NCBI GenBank assembly: GCA_944326365.1
Contig: CALVDR010000006.1
Span: 78,502 to 142,501, forward strand
Reading direction: 5' to 3'
Length of the DNA stretch: 64,000 bases
DNA from: an uncultured Bacteroidales bacterium
GTDB taxonomy: Bacteria; Bacteroidota; Bacteroidia; Bacteroidales; UBA932
The notes under the pieces are model-generated. The model was not told where the DNA came from and made no database searches. It worked only from the letters and a program-made list of their open reading frames with translations. Shown in pieces: positions 25,016-34,403 of the stretch (positions are counted from its first letter, which is position 1; the number at the start of each line of letters is the position of its first letter). Position numbers and translations under genes: made by a program.

Positions 25016-25948
25016 CTACTGCCAGCCCATGGCAATATTTGCGGCAATCTTGTCCACCAGACGCGTACGGGCCTCGACTGACGCCCATGCAGTATGAGGA
25101 GTCATGGACAATCTCTCCTGATGTTTCACCTTGGAAAGAGGATTCGCCACATTCAGTGGCTCTGCAGAATAAACGTCCAGACCTGCTCCGGCTATCACGC
25201 CATCATCGACAGCCTTGGCCAGGGCCGCCTCATCGACTATTCCCCCTCGGCCCATGTTCAATATGACGGCCTGAGGTTTCATAAGGGAAAGTTCCTTCTC
25301 CCCTATCAGCCCTGCAGTCCTGTCATTCAGAGGGGCATGCACAGAGACCACATCGGAAACGGCCATCAGTTCATCCAGGGGCACACTCGGATAGTCATGA
25401 CAGTGCGAAGTGCCTGAAGTCGAAAAGTAAATTGCCTTCATTCCGAAAGCCTCCGCCACCTGAGCGACACGATGCCCTATCGTACCCATGCCTACGATGC
25501 CGATGGTCTTTCCCGCAAGTTCGAAGAAAGGCAGAGTGACGTCGGTAAAAAGCCCGCTCCACGAATATTTTCCGGACTTGACCTTTCCGTCATAGTATGG
25601 CAGATGTCCGATAAGATTCAGCATATGCATGAAAGTACTCTGGACTACGGATTCGGTGGAATACCCGGCAACATTCCTGACAGGAATACCTTTCGATGCC
25701 GCATATTCGATATCTATATTGTTCACACCGGTAGCTGCCTCGCAGATAAGCCTGAGATTCGCTCCGGCATCTATCAGCTGTGGAGTCACCCTTACCTTGT
25801 TCACGATCAACACATCGCAGTCGGAGACTCTGGCCAGGGCCTCTTCCGGAGAAGAAGTCTGCCAGCACACCAGTTCGCCGAGTCTGGCGATAGGGTCCAA
25901 TGACACATCGCTGCCCAGTGTGGCAGCATCCAGGAATGTTATCTTCAT
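25016..25948 (-). CDS. D-2-hydroxyacid dehydrogenase (glycerate dehydrogenase/hydroxypyruvate reductase-like)
   Basis: The 310-residue NAD(P)-dependent enzyme has a Rossmann motif GIVGMGTIGHRVAQVAEAFGM. The catalytic set of the family is present: the Arg region in EAATGVNNIDIEYA, NMGRGGIVDEAALAKAV followed by GAGLDVYSAEPL with the Glu, and SMTPHTAWAS with the His. Substrate could be hydroxypyruvate, glyoxylate or another 2-keto acid; sequence alone cannot tell. It lies 19 bases after the batD-batE gene and 9 before the carbonic anhydrase gene. Confidence 0.9.
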   Translation of the reverse strand: MKITFLDAATLGSDVSLDPIARLGELVCWQTSSPEEALARVSDCDVLIVNKVRVTPQLIDAGANLRLICEAATGVNNIDIEYAASKGIPVRNVAGYSTESVVQSTFMHMLNLIGHLPYYDGKVKSGKYSWSGLFTDVTLPFFELAGKTIGIVGMGTIGHRVAQVAEAFGMKAIYFSTSGTSHCHDYPSVPLDELMAVSDVVSVHAPLNDRTAGLIGEKELSLMKPQAVILNMGRGGIVDEAALAKAVDDGVIAGAGLDVYSAEPLNVANPLSKVKHQERLSMTPHTAWASVEARTRLVDKIAANIAMGWQ

Positions 25949-25967
25949 AATCGTCTGAATTTCCGTA

Positions 25968-28568
25968 TTAAATGATTTCCATATCGGAACTTTTCATCCA
26001 TCCCTGCCGTCCGTCGGCCAGCTCTATGTTCCTCCAGTCACCCACTTCGTCCAGAATGATGACCTTCGTGCCTTCATGCAATATGAAAAGGTCTGTCGAA
26101 GTATCCGAAGAAGGGGAACTCTTCACGGATACTACCGGAACCATGATGACAGCACCGTCTTTCCTCGAATAGTCGGCTTTCTGCCAGAATGCGAACGACA
26201 CGGACATCACCGTCAGGAGGAAAGCAGCTATCGCCGAGAAGAAGCCTGTCCGTCTGAGGGCCAGCGAAGACGAAAGGAAAAGCAGGAGAAGCGAGACAGC
26301 CACCGCCGCCAGGAAAATGAGGGATATGACAGCCCATGTATCCGAATCCAGGATGTAGCACAGATCCCTGGTCCATGTCTTCAGTATGAACTCCGGCACC
26401 GGCTCTATCCTGTCCTGGATGAAATCGGAAATGACAGCGATATTGTATCTCGCATCATCGTAGGAAGGGTCCAGCTTCAAGGCCCTCTCATAATAAAGCA
26501 TGGCTTTGGCCACGTCTCCGGACTTGAACCAGGCATTGCCCATGTTGCAGTACAGGGCCGGCGACTCCAGTCCGAGATTCTCAATGGCCGTGTATATCCC
26601 GGCAGCCTCTGCCCATTGCCCCTCGGAATATGCTGCGGATGCTGCGTTGAAAAGCGAATCCACATATGCATCAGCGGCAAAGCCGGACATCGGGAAGCCG
26701 AGAAGTACGAGTACCGCCACGACCTTCGCGGCAGCCTGATTCTTACCGTTTTTCATATATGAGTCTATAGATGAAATCACATCCACCGCATCCTGGTAAT
26801 GCGCGGACATCGCACTGTTTCCCTGATCAGGGGAATACCTGGCGAATTCGCAGGCATCCAGAATGGACAGGAATCTGTCTATGGTGTCAGCGGGGACTCC
26901 CCTGCCGCCCAATGCTTCTGAAAACTTCTCTTTCGAATAGTCTGCGACAGACATGTTCAGCTTGTCCGACACATATCCTACAAGAGCCCTGTGGAGTTCG
27001 TCATAGAAAGCGGAATAAAGATTCTGCGAAAGGAATTCGGATGCCCTGTGCAGACGCTTGCGCGCCATCTTGGTGGCTCCCCTGTTCTTCGATCCTGCCA
27101 CATCCGCCCTGCGGGCTGCAAGAGTCCTCAACAGGAAATAAGATGCCGCACCGGCCACGGCTATCAACACCGCCAGTACCCAGAAGAGGACTGATCCGGT
27201 GAAGAAATCACCTTTCGGAGCCAGTCTGTGATCCCTGGTGCTGATGAACCTTATGTCCTGATTCAGATTCTGCACTCCCCTCTGGGTGACTCCGGGCATG
27301 ACAGCGGCTCCGGAGGATTCCGGTTCATTGCCTTTTTTGACAGTAAACGGTATCATTGGAGTCTCTATGGTCACATACCTGTCTGCCTTGATATCATAAT
27401 AGCTGTACTTGACCGGAGCTATCGCGAAATCGCCTGCGCTGCGCGGGATGAAAGGGAATTCATACGTCTTGCTGCCTGACATTCCAGAGGCCTTGTCCAC
27501 GGACTCGGACACTTTCGTGTCATAGACCTCGAAATCAGGAGGGAAGACCACATCAGGTTCTTCAAGCAGGGAAACATTGCCGTTCCCTTTGATCGTGACG
27601 ATCAGAGAAGCCGCATCATGTGTCCTGAGTGAATCCTTGCTCAGTTCCGCAGAGATGCCGAACTGTCCTACCCCTCCCTTGAAGGATGCCGGGGCACCTG
27701 CAGGAAGCGGCGAGACATTTATCTTGTAGGAAGGAGTGCTTATGCGCTTGCGGACTGTCCTGTATTCATCGAAGAATTCATCGAATATGCTCACACTGCC
27801 GCTGGACACGGTCCTGACATTCACAAGGCAGACCAGTTCAGCGGGATCTACGGTCAGCGTGCCGGACTGCTGCGGTATAAGTATGTATTTCCGCAGGACG
27901 GCGGCATTGTAGATCTTGTTGTCCCTGCTTTCGCGATGGAATTCGATATTGGTCGGAGACTCTATCTCCTGATTCCAGAAACCGTTGAAGGACGGGAAAC
28001 GTGCATCCTCGAAACCGGCGATATTCACTCTCTGGTACAGTTTCAGGGTAGCGACCACCGGCTCTCCCACGACCACATTGCGCTTGCTGAAAGTCATGGA
28101 AAGGAAGAGGTTGTCATCAGATATGTCCGTCGAAGACTGGCGGGATTGTCCCGGAGACTGTTGTCTGCCGCTCTGGGCGGAAGCACCTTCGGCGACGACG
28201 GTGACATTGACCGGTGAGGTCGACCAGGTCTTGCCCTTGACCGTGATTGTCCCGGCAGGGATCGTGAACGAACCGGTATTTTTCGGCGTCAGGATGTATG
28301 TATAGGTAAACTGTGACGATTTCGTCCGCTTGCCGTTTATGATCTGCACACTGGTGGAACGGCCCTGCTGCGGTCCCCAGACCAGCTGGAAATCATCGCC
28401 AGGAGACCATTCGAAACCGGACGGGGAATTCTCGCCTTCATAGACGAAGGTCACGTTGAACTGTTCGTCCAGGGAAACGACGCCGGGCACCTCCACCCTA
28501 AGCTGGGCAGACATGGCAAGCGCCTGAAACATAACCGTCAATATCAGCAATAATTTCTTCATATCCAT
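25968..28568 (-). CDS. BatD-BatE fusion protein
   Basis: The 866-residue protein joins two Bat proteins of the Bacteroides aerotolerance cluster. Residues 1-604 are BatD: signal peptide ending AMSAQ, Ig-like domains, a membrane helix near 455-480 (SVLFWVLAVLIAVAGAASYFL) and a cytoplasmic helical tail. Residues 605-866 look like an entire BatE. It starts with its own Met and a signal-peptide-like segment (MKNGKNQAAAKVVAVLVLLG). Two TPRs follow (about 635-705), then two further membrane helices (about 730-790) and a C-terminal SH3b domain (VVSVKSSPSSDTSTDLFILHEG ... GRQGWMKSSDMEII). The internal ATG is at 26756. Translation could also begin at 28562. It follows batC by 26 bases. Confidence 0.88.
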   Translation of the reverse strand: MDMKKLLLILTVMFQALAMSAQLRVEVPGVVSLDEQFNVTFVYEGENSPSGFEWSPGDDFQLVWGPQQGRSTSVQIINGKRTKSSQFTYTYILTPKNTGSFTIPAGTITVKGKTWSTSPVNVTVVAEGASAQSGRQQSPGQSRQSSTDISDDNLFLSMTFSKRNVVVGEPVVATLKLYQRVNIAGFEDARFPSFNGFWNQEIESPTNIEFHRESRDNKIYNAAVLRKYILIPQQSGTLTVDPAELVCLVNVRTVSSGSVSIFDEFFDEYRTVRKRISTPSYKINVSPLPAGAPASFKGGVGQFGISAELSKDSLRTHDAASLIVTIKGNGNVSLLEEPDVVFPPDFEVYDTKVSESVDKASGMSGSKTYEFPFIPRSAGDFAIAPVKYSYYDIKADRYVTIETPMIPFTVKKGNEPESSGAAVMPGVTQRGVQNLNQDIRFISTRDHRLAPKGDFFTGSVLFWVLAVLIAVAGAASYFLLRTLAARRADVAGSKNRGATKMARKRLHRASEFLSQNLYSAFYDELHRALVGYVSDKLNMSVADYSKEKFSEALGGRGVPADTIDRFLSILDACEFARYSPDQGNSAMSAHYQDAVDVISSIDSYMKNGKNQAAAKVVAVLVLLGFPMSGFAADAYVDSLFNAASAAYSEGQWAEAAGIYTAIENLGLESPALYCNMGNAWFKSGDVAKAMLYYERALKLDPSYDDARYNIAVISDFIQDRIEPVPEFILKTWTRDLCYILDSDTWAVISLIFLAAVAVSLLLLFLSSSLALRRTGFFSAIAAFLLTVMSVSFAFWQKADYSRKDGAVIMVPVVSVKSSPSSDTSTDLFILHEGTKVIILDEVGDWRNIELADGRQGWMKSSDMEII

Positions 28569-28594
28569 ATCTTTTTTCTATACCTGGGCCTCCG

Positions 28595-29398
28595 CTACCA
28601 GTTCTTGTCTTTCTGTTTCGACTGGAGCACTGCAGCCTTCTCCTTGTTCACCTTGTCCTGGGTTTCCTTTTCTTTCGCCATGATGGCATTCAGCATCTGC
28701 TGGGCGGCCTGTTTGCTTATCTGAGGCTGTGGCTGTGGAGCCTCGCCGCTTCCGCCGTCATTTTCCTGCTCATCCCGGTTCCGGTCGTTCTGATCCTCAT
28801 TCTGATCCTGATTGTCCTGATCCTGGTTGTCCTGACTGTCCTGGTTCCCATCGTTCCTGTTGTCCTTGTCATCCTGATCATTCTTGTCCTGGTCATTCCG
28901 GTCATCCTGCTGCTGGTCATCCTGCTGCTGGTCATCCTGCTGCTGGTTCTGCTGGTTTTCAAGCATTTCCTTCGCATAGATGTAGTTCTCTTTCGCCTCC
29001 AGGTCTCCCGGGTTTCTCAGAAGCGACTCCTTGTAGGCATCCACGGCAGCCTGCCAGTCCTTCAGGGTAGCGGCAGTGTTGCCCGAATTGTACCAGTAGT
29101 CCGATGCATGTCCGGAGACTTCCGCAGCCTTTGACACCGAATCCAGCACGGATCTGGCTTCCTGCCAGTTCTCCATCCGGTAAAGGGCGTTCGCGAGATT
29201 GTATGAAGCGGCGAAAGAAGTGGAATCCCTCAGCAGCGCCTTCTGGTATTCTACGGCAGCCTCCCTGTAATTCCCGTCCCGGAACTCTCTGTTTCCCCTG
29301 CGGACATCCCTCCTGTCCGACTCCTGGGCTGATACCCCGGCCGTTCCGGCCAATACCAGCGCCGACACCCAGAATATGTATACTAAATTTTTCATCAT
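28595..29398 (-). CDS. batC: BatC, TPR protein with an acidic Asn/Gln/Asp-rich tail
   Basis: The 267-residue protein has a signal peptide (about 1-25, ending SAQ) and three to four TPRs (about 30-145). A low-complexity stretch made almost only of Gln, Asp and Asn runs from ~146 to ~215, and a conserved ISKQAAQQMLNAIMAKEKETQDK ... KQKDKNW terminus closes the protein. TPR Bat proteins are thought to scaffold interactions with the von Willebrand A proteins BatA and BatB in the periplasm. Part of the low-complexity region is a perfect tandem DNA repeat (28901-28945). It lies between batB and the batD-batE fusion. Confidence 0.9.
   Translation of the reverse strand: MMKNLVYIFWVSALVLAGTAGVSAQESDRRDVRRGNREFRDGNYREAAVEYQKALLRDSTSFAASYNLANALYRMENWQEARSVLDSVSKAAEVSGHASDYWYNSGNTAATLKDWQAAVDAYKESLLRNPGDLEAKENYIYAKEMLENQQNQQQDDQQQDDQQQDDRNDQDKNDQDDKDNRNDGNQDSQDNQDQDNQDQNEDQNDRNRDEQENDGGSGEAPQPQPQISKQAAQQMLNAIMAKEKETQDKVNKEKAAVLQSKQKDKNW
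28901..28945. repeat. Three perfect 15-bp tandem repeats inside batC
   Basis: GTCATCCTGCTGCTG occurs three times without change and encodes QQQDD units on the minus strand. The unit length keeps the frame, so slippage would change the tail length of BatC without breaking it. Confidence 0.95.
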
Positions 29399-29433
29399 CC
29401 GATAATAGTTTCAGTTCCTGTCGTCACAATCGG

Positions 29434-30435
29434 CTATTTCAGCAAATGCCTGCGCGCCTTTCTCTCCCCTATAAGCATCTCCACGGCCAGAAGCGCCAGG
29501 GCAATGGCGAAGAAATACATGTACTGCTCGTCGAATTCCTCGAAAACGACGGAGCTGAACATCTCTTCATCCATCCTCTTGATATCGTCCACTATAGGGT
29601 TCAGTCCGAATTCACTCATTCCCGCCCGCACATATGCTCCTTTGCCGGCCGAGGCGATTTCCCTCAGTATCTTTTCGTCCAGTTTCGATACGACGATATT
29701 GCCGTCCTTGTCTTTCAGCAATTCTCCATGATATGGAATCGGCTTTCCCTCGGAGGAACCGACACCTATGGTGAAAACCTTTATCCCCATCTCCGCGGCC
29801 TGCCTGGCCACTGCCACAGGGTCATCCTCATGGTTCTCTCCGTCAGTAATGACTATGATGGCCCGGCTCCGCTCGCTCTGGTTGCTGAAGCTTCTGATAC
29901 AGGTGGTCAGGGCTTCGCCCAAAGCCGTTCCCTGGATAGGGACGGATTCGGTATTGATGCTGTTAAGGAACATCTTGGCCGAAGCATAGTCGGTAGTGAC
30001 CGGCAGCTGCACGAAAGACGTTCCGGCGAAAACCACGAGTCCTATCCTGTCATCACGGAGTTTGTCCACCAGGCTGGATATGGCCAGCTTGGCCCTTTCC
30101 AGACGGTTCGGTGAATAGTCTTCCGCCATCATGGAATTCGACACATCGAGGGCAATCATGATTTCCACGCCCTTGATGTTCCGTTCTTTCAGTTTGGCGC
30201 CTATCTGAGGACGTGAAAGTCCGATGACGAAGAAGAAAAAGGCCACGGCGAAAAGCGTCACCCTCACCCAGCCCTTCGATGAGGATACCGAGGGCATGAG
30301 CTCCTTCACCAGCACCGGATCACCGAGTCTGGAAAGACGTCTTTTCCTGAAATGCCTCATCACGGCATAGGCCACGAAGAAAAGCGGCACCAGCAGGAGC
30401 AGAATCAGATATTGTGCTTGGGCAAAATTAATCAT
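29434..30435 (-). CDS. batB: BatB, membrane-anchored von Willebrand factor A protein
   Basis: The 333-residue protein has two N-terminal membrane helices (about 8-25 and 58-75). A vWA domain follows with the metal-ion-dependent adhesion site DVSNSMMAEDYSPNRL near residue 95, GLVVFAGTSFVQLPVTTD and VITDGENHED. A last helix lies near the C-terminus (YMYFFAIALALLAVEMLI). Bat vWA proteins are periplasm-facing and were linked to oxygen tolerance in Bacteroides fragilis. It is 13 bases downstream of batA and clearly paralogous to it. Confidence 0.93.
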   Translation of the reverse strand: MINFAQAQYLILLLLVPLFFVAYAVMRHFRKRRLSRLGDPVLVKELMPSVSSSKGWVRVTLFAVAFFFFVIGLSRPQIGAKLKERNIKGVEIMIALDVSNSMMAEDYSPNRLERAKLAISSLVDKLRDDRIGLVVFAGTSFVQLPVTTDYASAKMFLNSINTESVPIQGTALGEALTTCIRSFSNQSERSRAIIVITDGENHEDDPVAVARQAAEMGIKVFTIGVGSSEGKPIPYHGELLKDKDGNIVVSKLDEKILREIASAGKGAYVRAGMSEFGLNPIVDDIKRMDEEMFSSVVFEEFDEQYMYFFAIALALLAVEMLIGERKARRHLLK

Positions 30436-30447
30436 AATCCGAAAATC

Positions 30448-31434
30448 TTAAGGTAATCTTCTCAGTACAAACACCCTGAGTATGAATTCCAGAAGCAGGG
30501 CAGCCAAAGCCACGAGTGCATAGACTCCGAACAGTTCCTTGTATACGGGAAAACTGTCCACAGTGGTCTTCACTTTTTCCATCTTGTTGATTTCGCTGTA
30601 GATTTCCATGAGCTTGGTGTTGTCCGTAGCCCTGAAATACTGGCCGCCTGTAGTCTCTGCTATCTCTTTCAGCAAGTCTTCATCGATTTCCACCTGGACT
30701 TTCTGTATGTCCACACCCCACGGCGTCATCACAGGATAAGGTGCCATGCCTCTGGCTCCCACACCGATGGTATACACTCTCACACCGTATGTCTTCGCTA
30801 TCTGCGCAGCCATCTGCGGACTTATCTCTCCGGCATTGTTCACTCCGTCTGTCAGCAGAATCACCACACGGCTCTTCGCATCCGAATCCTTCATCCTTGC
30901 CACGGCAGTGGCGAGACCGTTTCCTATGGCAGTACCGTCTTCTATGAGATCTGTCTGGACCTCCTTCATCAGGTTTATGAGAGTGGAGCGGTCGGTGGTC
31001 ATCGGACATTGCGTAAAGCTTTCACCTGCAAAGACCACTATCCCGATCCTGTCGTACGGACGCTGGGCGATGAATTCTATAGCGATGTCTTTGGCGGCAC
31101 TCAGTCTGTCAGGAGTGAAATCCCTCGCAAGCATACTGGTGGACACGTCCATGGTCAGCATGATGTCTATACCCTCGGAATCCACCCGTTCTATCTCGCC
31201 GGCAGACCTCGGTCTGGCTATGGCTATGATGATCATGACGAGTGCCAGTATTCTCATCAGGAACGGCAGATGCCTCAGGATTCCGTAAACGGACTTTCCT
31301 GATTTCCGCCACGGGACTATGGTGGAGACTCTCAGATGCGGCGCCCTCTTCCTCCACTCAAGATACACATAATGCAATATCAGCAGGAAAGGAAGCAGTT
31401 CCAGCCACAGCAGTCTTGGATATTCGAAAAACAT
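30448..31434 (-). CDS. batA: BatA, membrane-anchored von Willebrand factor A protein
   Basis: The 328-residue protein has the same plan as BatB: a helix near 8-25, another near 55-72, a vWA domain with DVSTSMLARDFTPDRL (MIDAS), GIVVFAGESFTQCPMTTD and ILLTDGVNNAGEISP, and a C-terminal helix (LFGVYALVALAALLLEFILRVFV). It starts 3 bases after the upstream batI-like gene stop and is followed by batB, the order known for the aerotolerance operon. Confidence 0.93.
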   Translation of the reverse strand: MFFEYPRLLWLELLPFLLILHYVYLEWRKRAPHLRVSTIVPWRKSGKSVYGILRHLPFLMRILALVMIIIAIARPRSAGEIERVDSEGIDIMLTMDVSTSMLARDFTPDRLSAAKDIAIEFIAQRPYDRIGIVVFAGESFTQCPMTTDRSTLINLMKEVQTDLIEDGTAIGNGLATAVARMKDSDAKSRVVILLTDGVNNAGEISPQMAAQIAKTYGVRVYTIGVGARGMAPYPVMTPWGVDIQKVQVEIDEDLLKEIAETTGGQYFRATDNTKLMEIYSEINKMEKVKTTVDSFPVYKELFGVYALVALAALLLEFILRVFVLRRLP

Positions 31435-31437
31435 GGT

Positions 31438-32505
31438 CTATTCCTCCTCTTTCCCTGTAAGCGGCTTGCCGTCCATATCCTGCTGCTGTCCGTCCGAAGG
31501 TGCTGCAGCCGACTCGGCATCCAGTTCTTCCTGATATGTCATGGTTACGAACTTCACTGCAGACGGGACTGCGGAAGCATTCTCCTGCTGCGATGCGACA
31601 TATTTTGCAAATTTCACATAATCCGCCCTCTCGAAAAGGTCTCTGGCCTCTTCATAGAGATCCGGTCTGATGTCCTTGTCTTTCAGACTGTCGAAAATTT
31701 CCTTCGTGGTCATCTCCATGGCGGAGACACCGTATCTGGATACGATATATTCCCGCAGCGCGTCAGTGACTCCGGAGTAGAATGTCTTCTGCTTTTCAGG
31801 GGCCCAGAAGGAATCGCCCCTGAACTTGTCCAGTTTCTTCAGTGCCCGGATATGCGCCGGTTCCCTGGCGGCTTCGGCCCCGGACTTCTTCCGGAAATAT
31901 TTCCTGGTGAAATACAAGGCTGCCAATATGACAAGAAGAAGGACAACGGCTCCGGCCAGATACGGGAATACTTCACGGAATTCCACAGGATACTGGATCT
32001 GACCTTTTATATCATGAATCTGAAAGGAAGCCGTATCCACCGGCATGGTCCTCACATCCAGAACCTTCGGTGCAAAAGCCAGAGTATCGGCAACTCCGTC
32101 CGGAGAGATTCTGACGATATACACCGGAGGCAGCTCATATTTACCCTCATCGAAAGACGTGATCGTCACGCTCCCCCTTATGTCCAGTTTGGACGGCGCT
32201 TTCCTGCGACCCTTATGCACATCCAGGGTATCCAGAGTCCACGGCGACACTATCTCCACCCCGGGACAGAAACCTTTGGAATAATCCGGAAACATGAAAC
32301 CTGTCCCTTCTTCCACACCGTGCAGCTCGAAACCGTATTCCAGCTGGTCGGCCACGAGCACCGAATCTCTGGGCTGGAGCTGCTCCAGAAAAGCTTCTCC
32401 GGCCGGCACCACGGTCGTGGAGTCCTGGGCATGGACCGCAGCCGGAAACAGGAAAACTCCGGCAGCCAATCCAAGCATAGATATTCTGATATTTCTGAAA
32501 AACAT
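31438..32505 (-). CDS. BatI-like membrane protein of the bat operon
   Basis: The 355-residue protein has a signal peptide (about 1-26, ending VHAQ) and a periplasmic beta-rich region with PVYIVRISPDGVADTLAF. A single membrane helix follows near 187-207 (YLAGAVVLLLVILAALYFTRKYF), then a cytoplasmic helical domain (FYSGVTDALREYIVSRYGVSAMEMTTKEIFDSL). This layout and position between the DUF58 gene and batA match proteins called BatI or DUF4381-like. The role is unproven. It begins one base after the DUF58 stop, implying translational coupling. Confidence 0.72.
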   Translation of the reverse strand: MFFRNIRISMLGLAAGVFLFPAAVHAQDSTTVVPAGEAFLEQLQPRDSVLVADQLEYGFELHGVEEGTGFMFPDYSKGFCPGVEIVSPWTLDTLDVHKGRRKAPSKLDIRGSVTITSFDEGKYELPPVYIVRISPDGVADTLAFAPKVLDVRTMPVDTASFQIHDIKGQIQYPVEFREVFPYLAGAVVLLLVILAALYFTRKYFRKKSGAEAAREPAHIRALKKLDKFRGDSFWAPEKQKTFYSGVTDALREYIVSRYGVSAMEMTTKEIFDSLKDKDIRPDLYEEARDLFERADYVKFAKYVASQQENASAVPSAVKFVTMTYQEELDAESAAAPSDGQQQDMDGKPLTGKEEE

Positions 32506-32506
32506 A

Positions 32507-33397
32507 TTATCTGGTTTGGAAAAAGGCCATGAGGCCTTTTACATAATCGCTGTCTGTGGAAATGCTGACATTGTCCACCTTGTATTTGAGGAAAAGCCGT
32601 GAAGCGGCCGCAGAAAGGTCAGTGAACCATTTTGCGTAGGCCGCACGCATTTTCCTGGAAGAAGTGTTTATCCATGCAGTCTCCATGGTCTCGGAATCCT
32701 TCGCATGGATCAGGCCCACATCCGGAAGCGTCCGTTCCCGGGGATCATGGACTTCGATGACCGAAAGGTCATGCCTGTTCACTGCCACTTTCAGGGCATC
32801 TTCATAATTCGGAGCCCCGTCACTATCGACATCAAGCAGGTCTGACAGCAGGAATGCCGTACATCTCTTCTTGATGGCATTGGTGAGGAAGCGCAGCGCC
32901 TCACTTATGTCAGTGCCGTTGTGTTCAGGCTCGAACTCCAGAATCTCGCGGATGATATGGAGCAGATGGCTCCTTCCTTTTTTCGGCGGTATGAATTTCT
33001 CCACCCTGTCGCTGAAAAAGAGGGCTCCTACCTTGTCGTTGTTTATGATGGCGGAAAAGGAAAGCACGGCTGCTATCTCCGCTATCATGTCGCGTTTGTT
33101 CTGTCCTGAAGTTCCGAAAAGACCGGAGCGGCTGATATCTATCAGCAGGACCACTGTCATCTCCCTCTCTTCCTCAAAAACTTTTATGTAAGGGGAACGC
33201 ATCCTGGCCGTGACATTCCAGTCCATATTCCGGACATCGTCCCCGAACTGGTATTCCCGGACTTCACTGAACGTCATTCCGCGCCCCTTGAACGCCGAAT
33301 GGTATTCCCCGGCAAAAATCTGATGCGAGAGAGCCCTGGTCCTGATCTCTATCTTCCTGACCTTCTTCAGAAGATCATTTGCATCTTTTCTTTCCAT
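32507..33397 (-). CDS. DUF58 domain protein of the MoxR/Bat cluster
   Basis: The 296-residue cytoplasmic protein carries the DUF58 signature (GRGMTFSEVREYQFGDDVRNMDWNVTARM at about 55-83). A degenerate vWA fold follows with VLLIDISRSGLFG as the remnant metal site. DUF58 proteins nearly always sit beside MoxR ATPases and are thought to be their partners or substrates. Its start codon shares one base with the moxR stop (TAATG), so the two are coupled. Confidence 0.92.
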   Translation of the reverse strand: MERKDANDLLKKVRKIEIRTRALSHQIFAGEYHSAFKGRGMTFSEVREYQFGDDVRNMDWNVTARMRSPYIKVFEEEREMTVVLLIDISRSGLFGTSGQNKRDMIAEIAAVLSFSAIINNDKVGALFFSDRVEKFIPPKKGRSHLLHIIREILEFEPEHNGTDISEALRFLTNAIKKRCTAFLLSDLLDVDSDGAPNYEDALKVAVNRHDLSVIEVHDPRERTLPDVGLIHAKDSETMETAWINTSSRKMRAAYAKWFTDLSAAASRLFLKYKVDNVSISTDSDYVKGLMAFFQTR

Positions 33398-34389
33398 TAT
33401 GGAACCTCGACTGCATTTATTATTTCAGCTATGATATTTTCCGGAGTGACGTTTTCAGCCTCAGCCTCGTAGGTAAGGCCTATCCTGTGACGCAGGACTT
33501 CGTTGCATACCGCCCTGACATCTTCCGGAATCACATAACCTCTTCTCTTGATGAAGGCATAGGCCTTCGATGCCATGGACAGGGAAATGCTGGCTCTCGG
33601 AGAACCTCCGTACGCTATGAGGTCGGAAAGTTTCCCGAGGCCGTAATCCGCAGGAGTCCTTGTGGCATACACCAGATCCACTATATACCTCTCTATCTTC
33701 TCGTCCATGTAGACATCACGCACCACCTCGCGGGCCTTGATGATATCTTCAGGCTTGAGCACAGGACTGGCTTTCGGGAAAGTTCCGGAATTGTTCATCC
33801 TGACGATAAGCTTCTCTTCTTCCTTTTTAGGATAGCTGACCACGACCTTCAGCATGAAACGGTCCACCTGCGCCTCAGGAAGAGGGTATGTGCCTTCCTG
33901 CTCGATAGGGTTCTGCGTCGCCATCACAAGGAACGGCTCCGGAAGCTTGAAGGTTTCGTCCCCGATGGTCACCTGCCTCTCCTGCATCGCCTCAAGCAGT
34001 GCCGACTGGACTTTGGCCGGAGACCTGTTGATCTCGTCCGCAAGCACGAAATTCGCGAAGATCGGACCTTTCTTTATCTGGAACTGCTCGCTTTTCTGTG
34101 AATAGATGAGAGTTCCTATCACATCTGCAGGCAGAAGGTCAGGAGTAAACTGGATACGGCTGAACCTGGCATCTATGGCGGAAGCCAGAGTATTTATGGC
34201 GAGAGTCTTGGCCAGTCCCGGTACACCCTCAAGCAGGATGTGTCCGTTTGCCAGAAGTCCGATAAGAAGATTTTCCACAAGATGTTTCTGGCCCACTATG
34301 ACCTTGTTCATTTCCATCGAAAGGATGTCTACGAAAGAACTTTCCTGCCTGATGCGGTCATTCAATTCCTTGATGTTTATATTGTCCAT
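33397..34389 (-). CDS. MoxR-family AAA+ ATPase
   Basis: The 330-residue ATPase has Walker A in LLEGVPGLAKTLAI (about 54-67), Walker B in FVLADEINRSPAKVQSALLEAMQE, the sensor-1 FLVMATQNPIEQEGTYPLPEAQVDRF segment, and a C-terminal lid with YGGSPRASISL. MoxR proteins act as chaperones that activate or insert metal in vWA-containing partners, here BatA/BatB and the DUF58 protein. It is the first gene of the minus-strand run that continues to 24479, with its own promoter facing truA. Confidence 0.95.
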   Translation of the reverse strand: MDNINIKELNDRIRQESSFVDILSMEMNKVIVGQKHLVENLLIGLLANGHILLEGVPGLAKTLAINTLASAIDARFSRIQFTPDLLPADVIGTLIYSQKSEQFQIKKGPIFANFVLADEINRSPAKVQSALLEAMQERQVTIGDETFKLPEPFLVMATQNPIEQEGTYPLPEAQVDRFMLKVVVSYPKKEEEKLIVRMNNSGTFPKASPVLKPEDIIKAREVVRDVYMDEKIERYIVDLVYATRTPADYGLGKLSDLIAYGGSPRASISLSMASKAYAFIKRRGYVIPEDVRAVCNEVLRHRIGLTYEAEAENVTPENIIAEIINAVEVP

Positions 34390-34403
34390 AAAATATTAAT
34401 ATT

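Noticed and set aside
28720..28960. Possible CRISPR-like repeats
   Set aside because: The repeats are short, contiguous and in frame within batC, with no spacers or cas genes nearby.
28717..28977. Arg/Thr/Met-rich repetitive frame inside batC
   Set aside because: It is an out-of-frame reading of the Gln/Asp/Asn-coding tandem repeats, not a gene.
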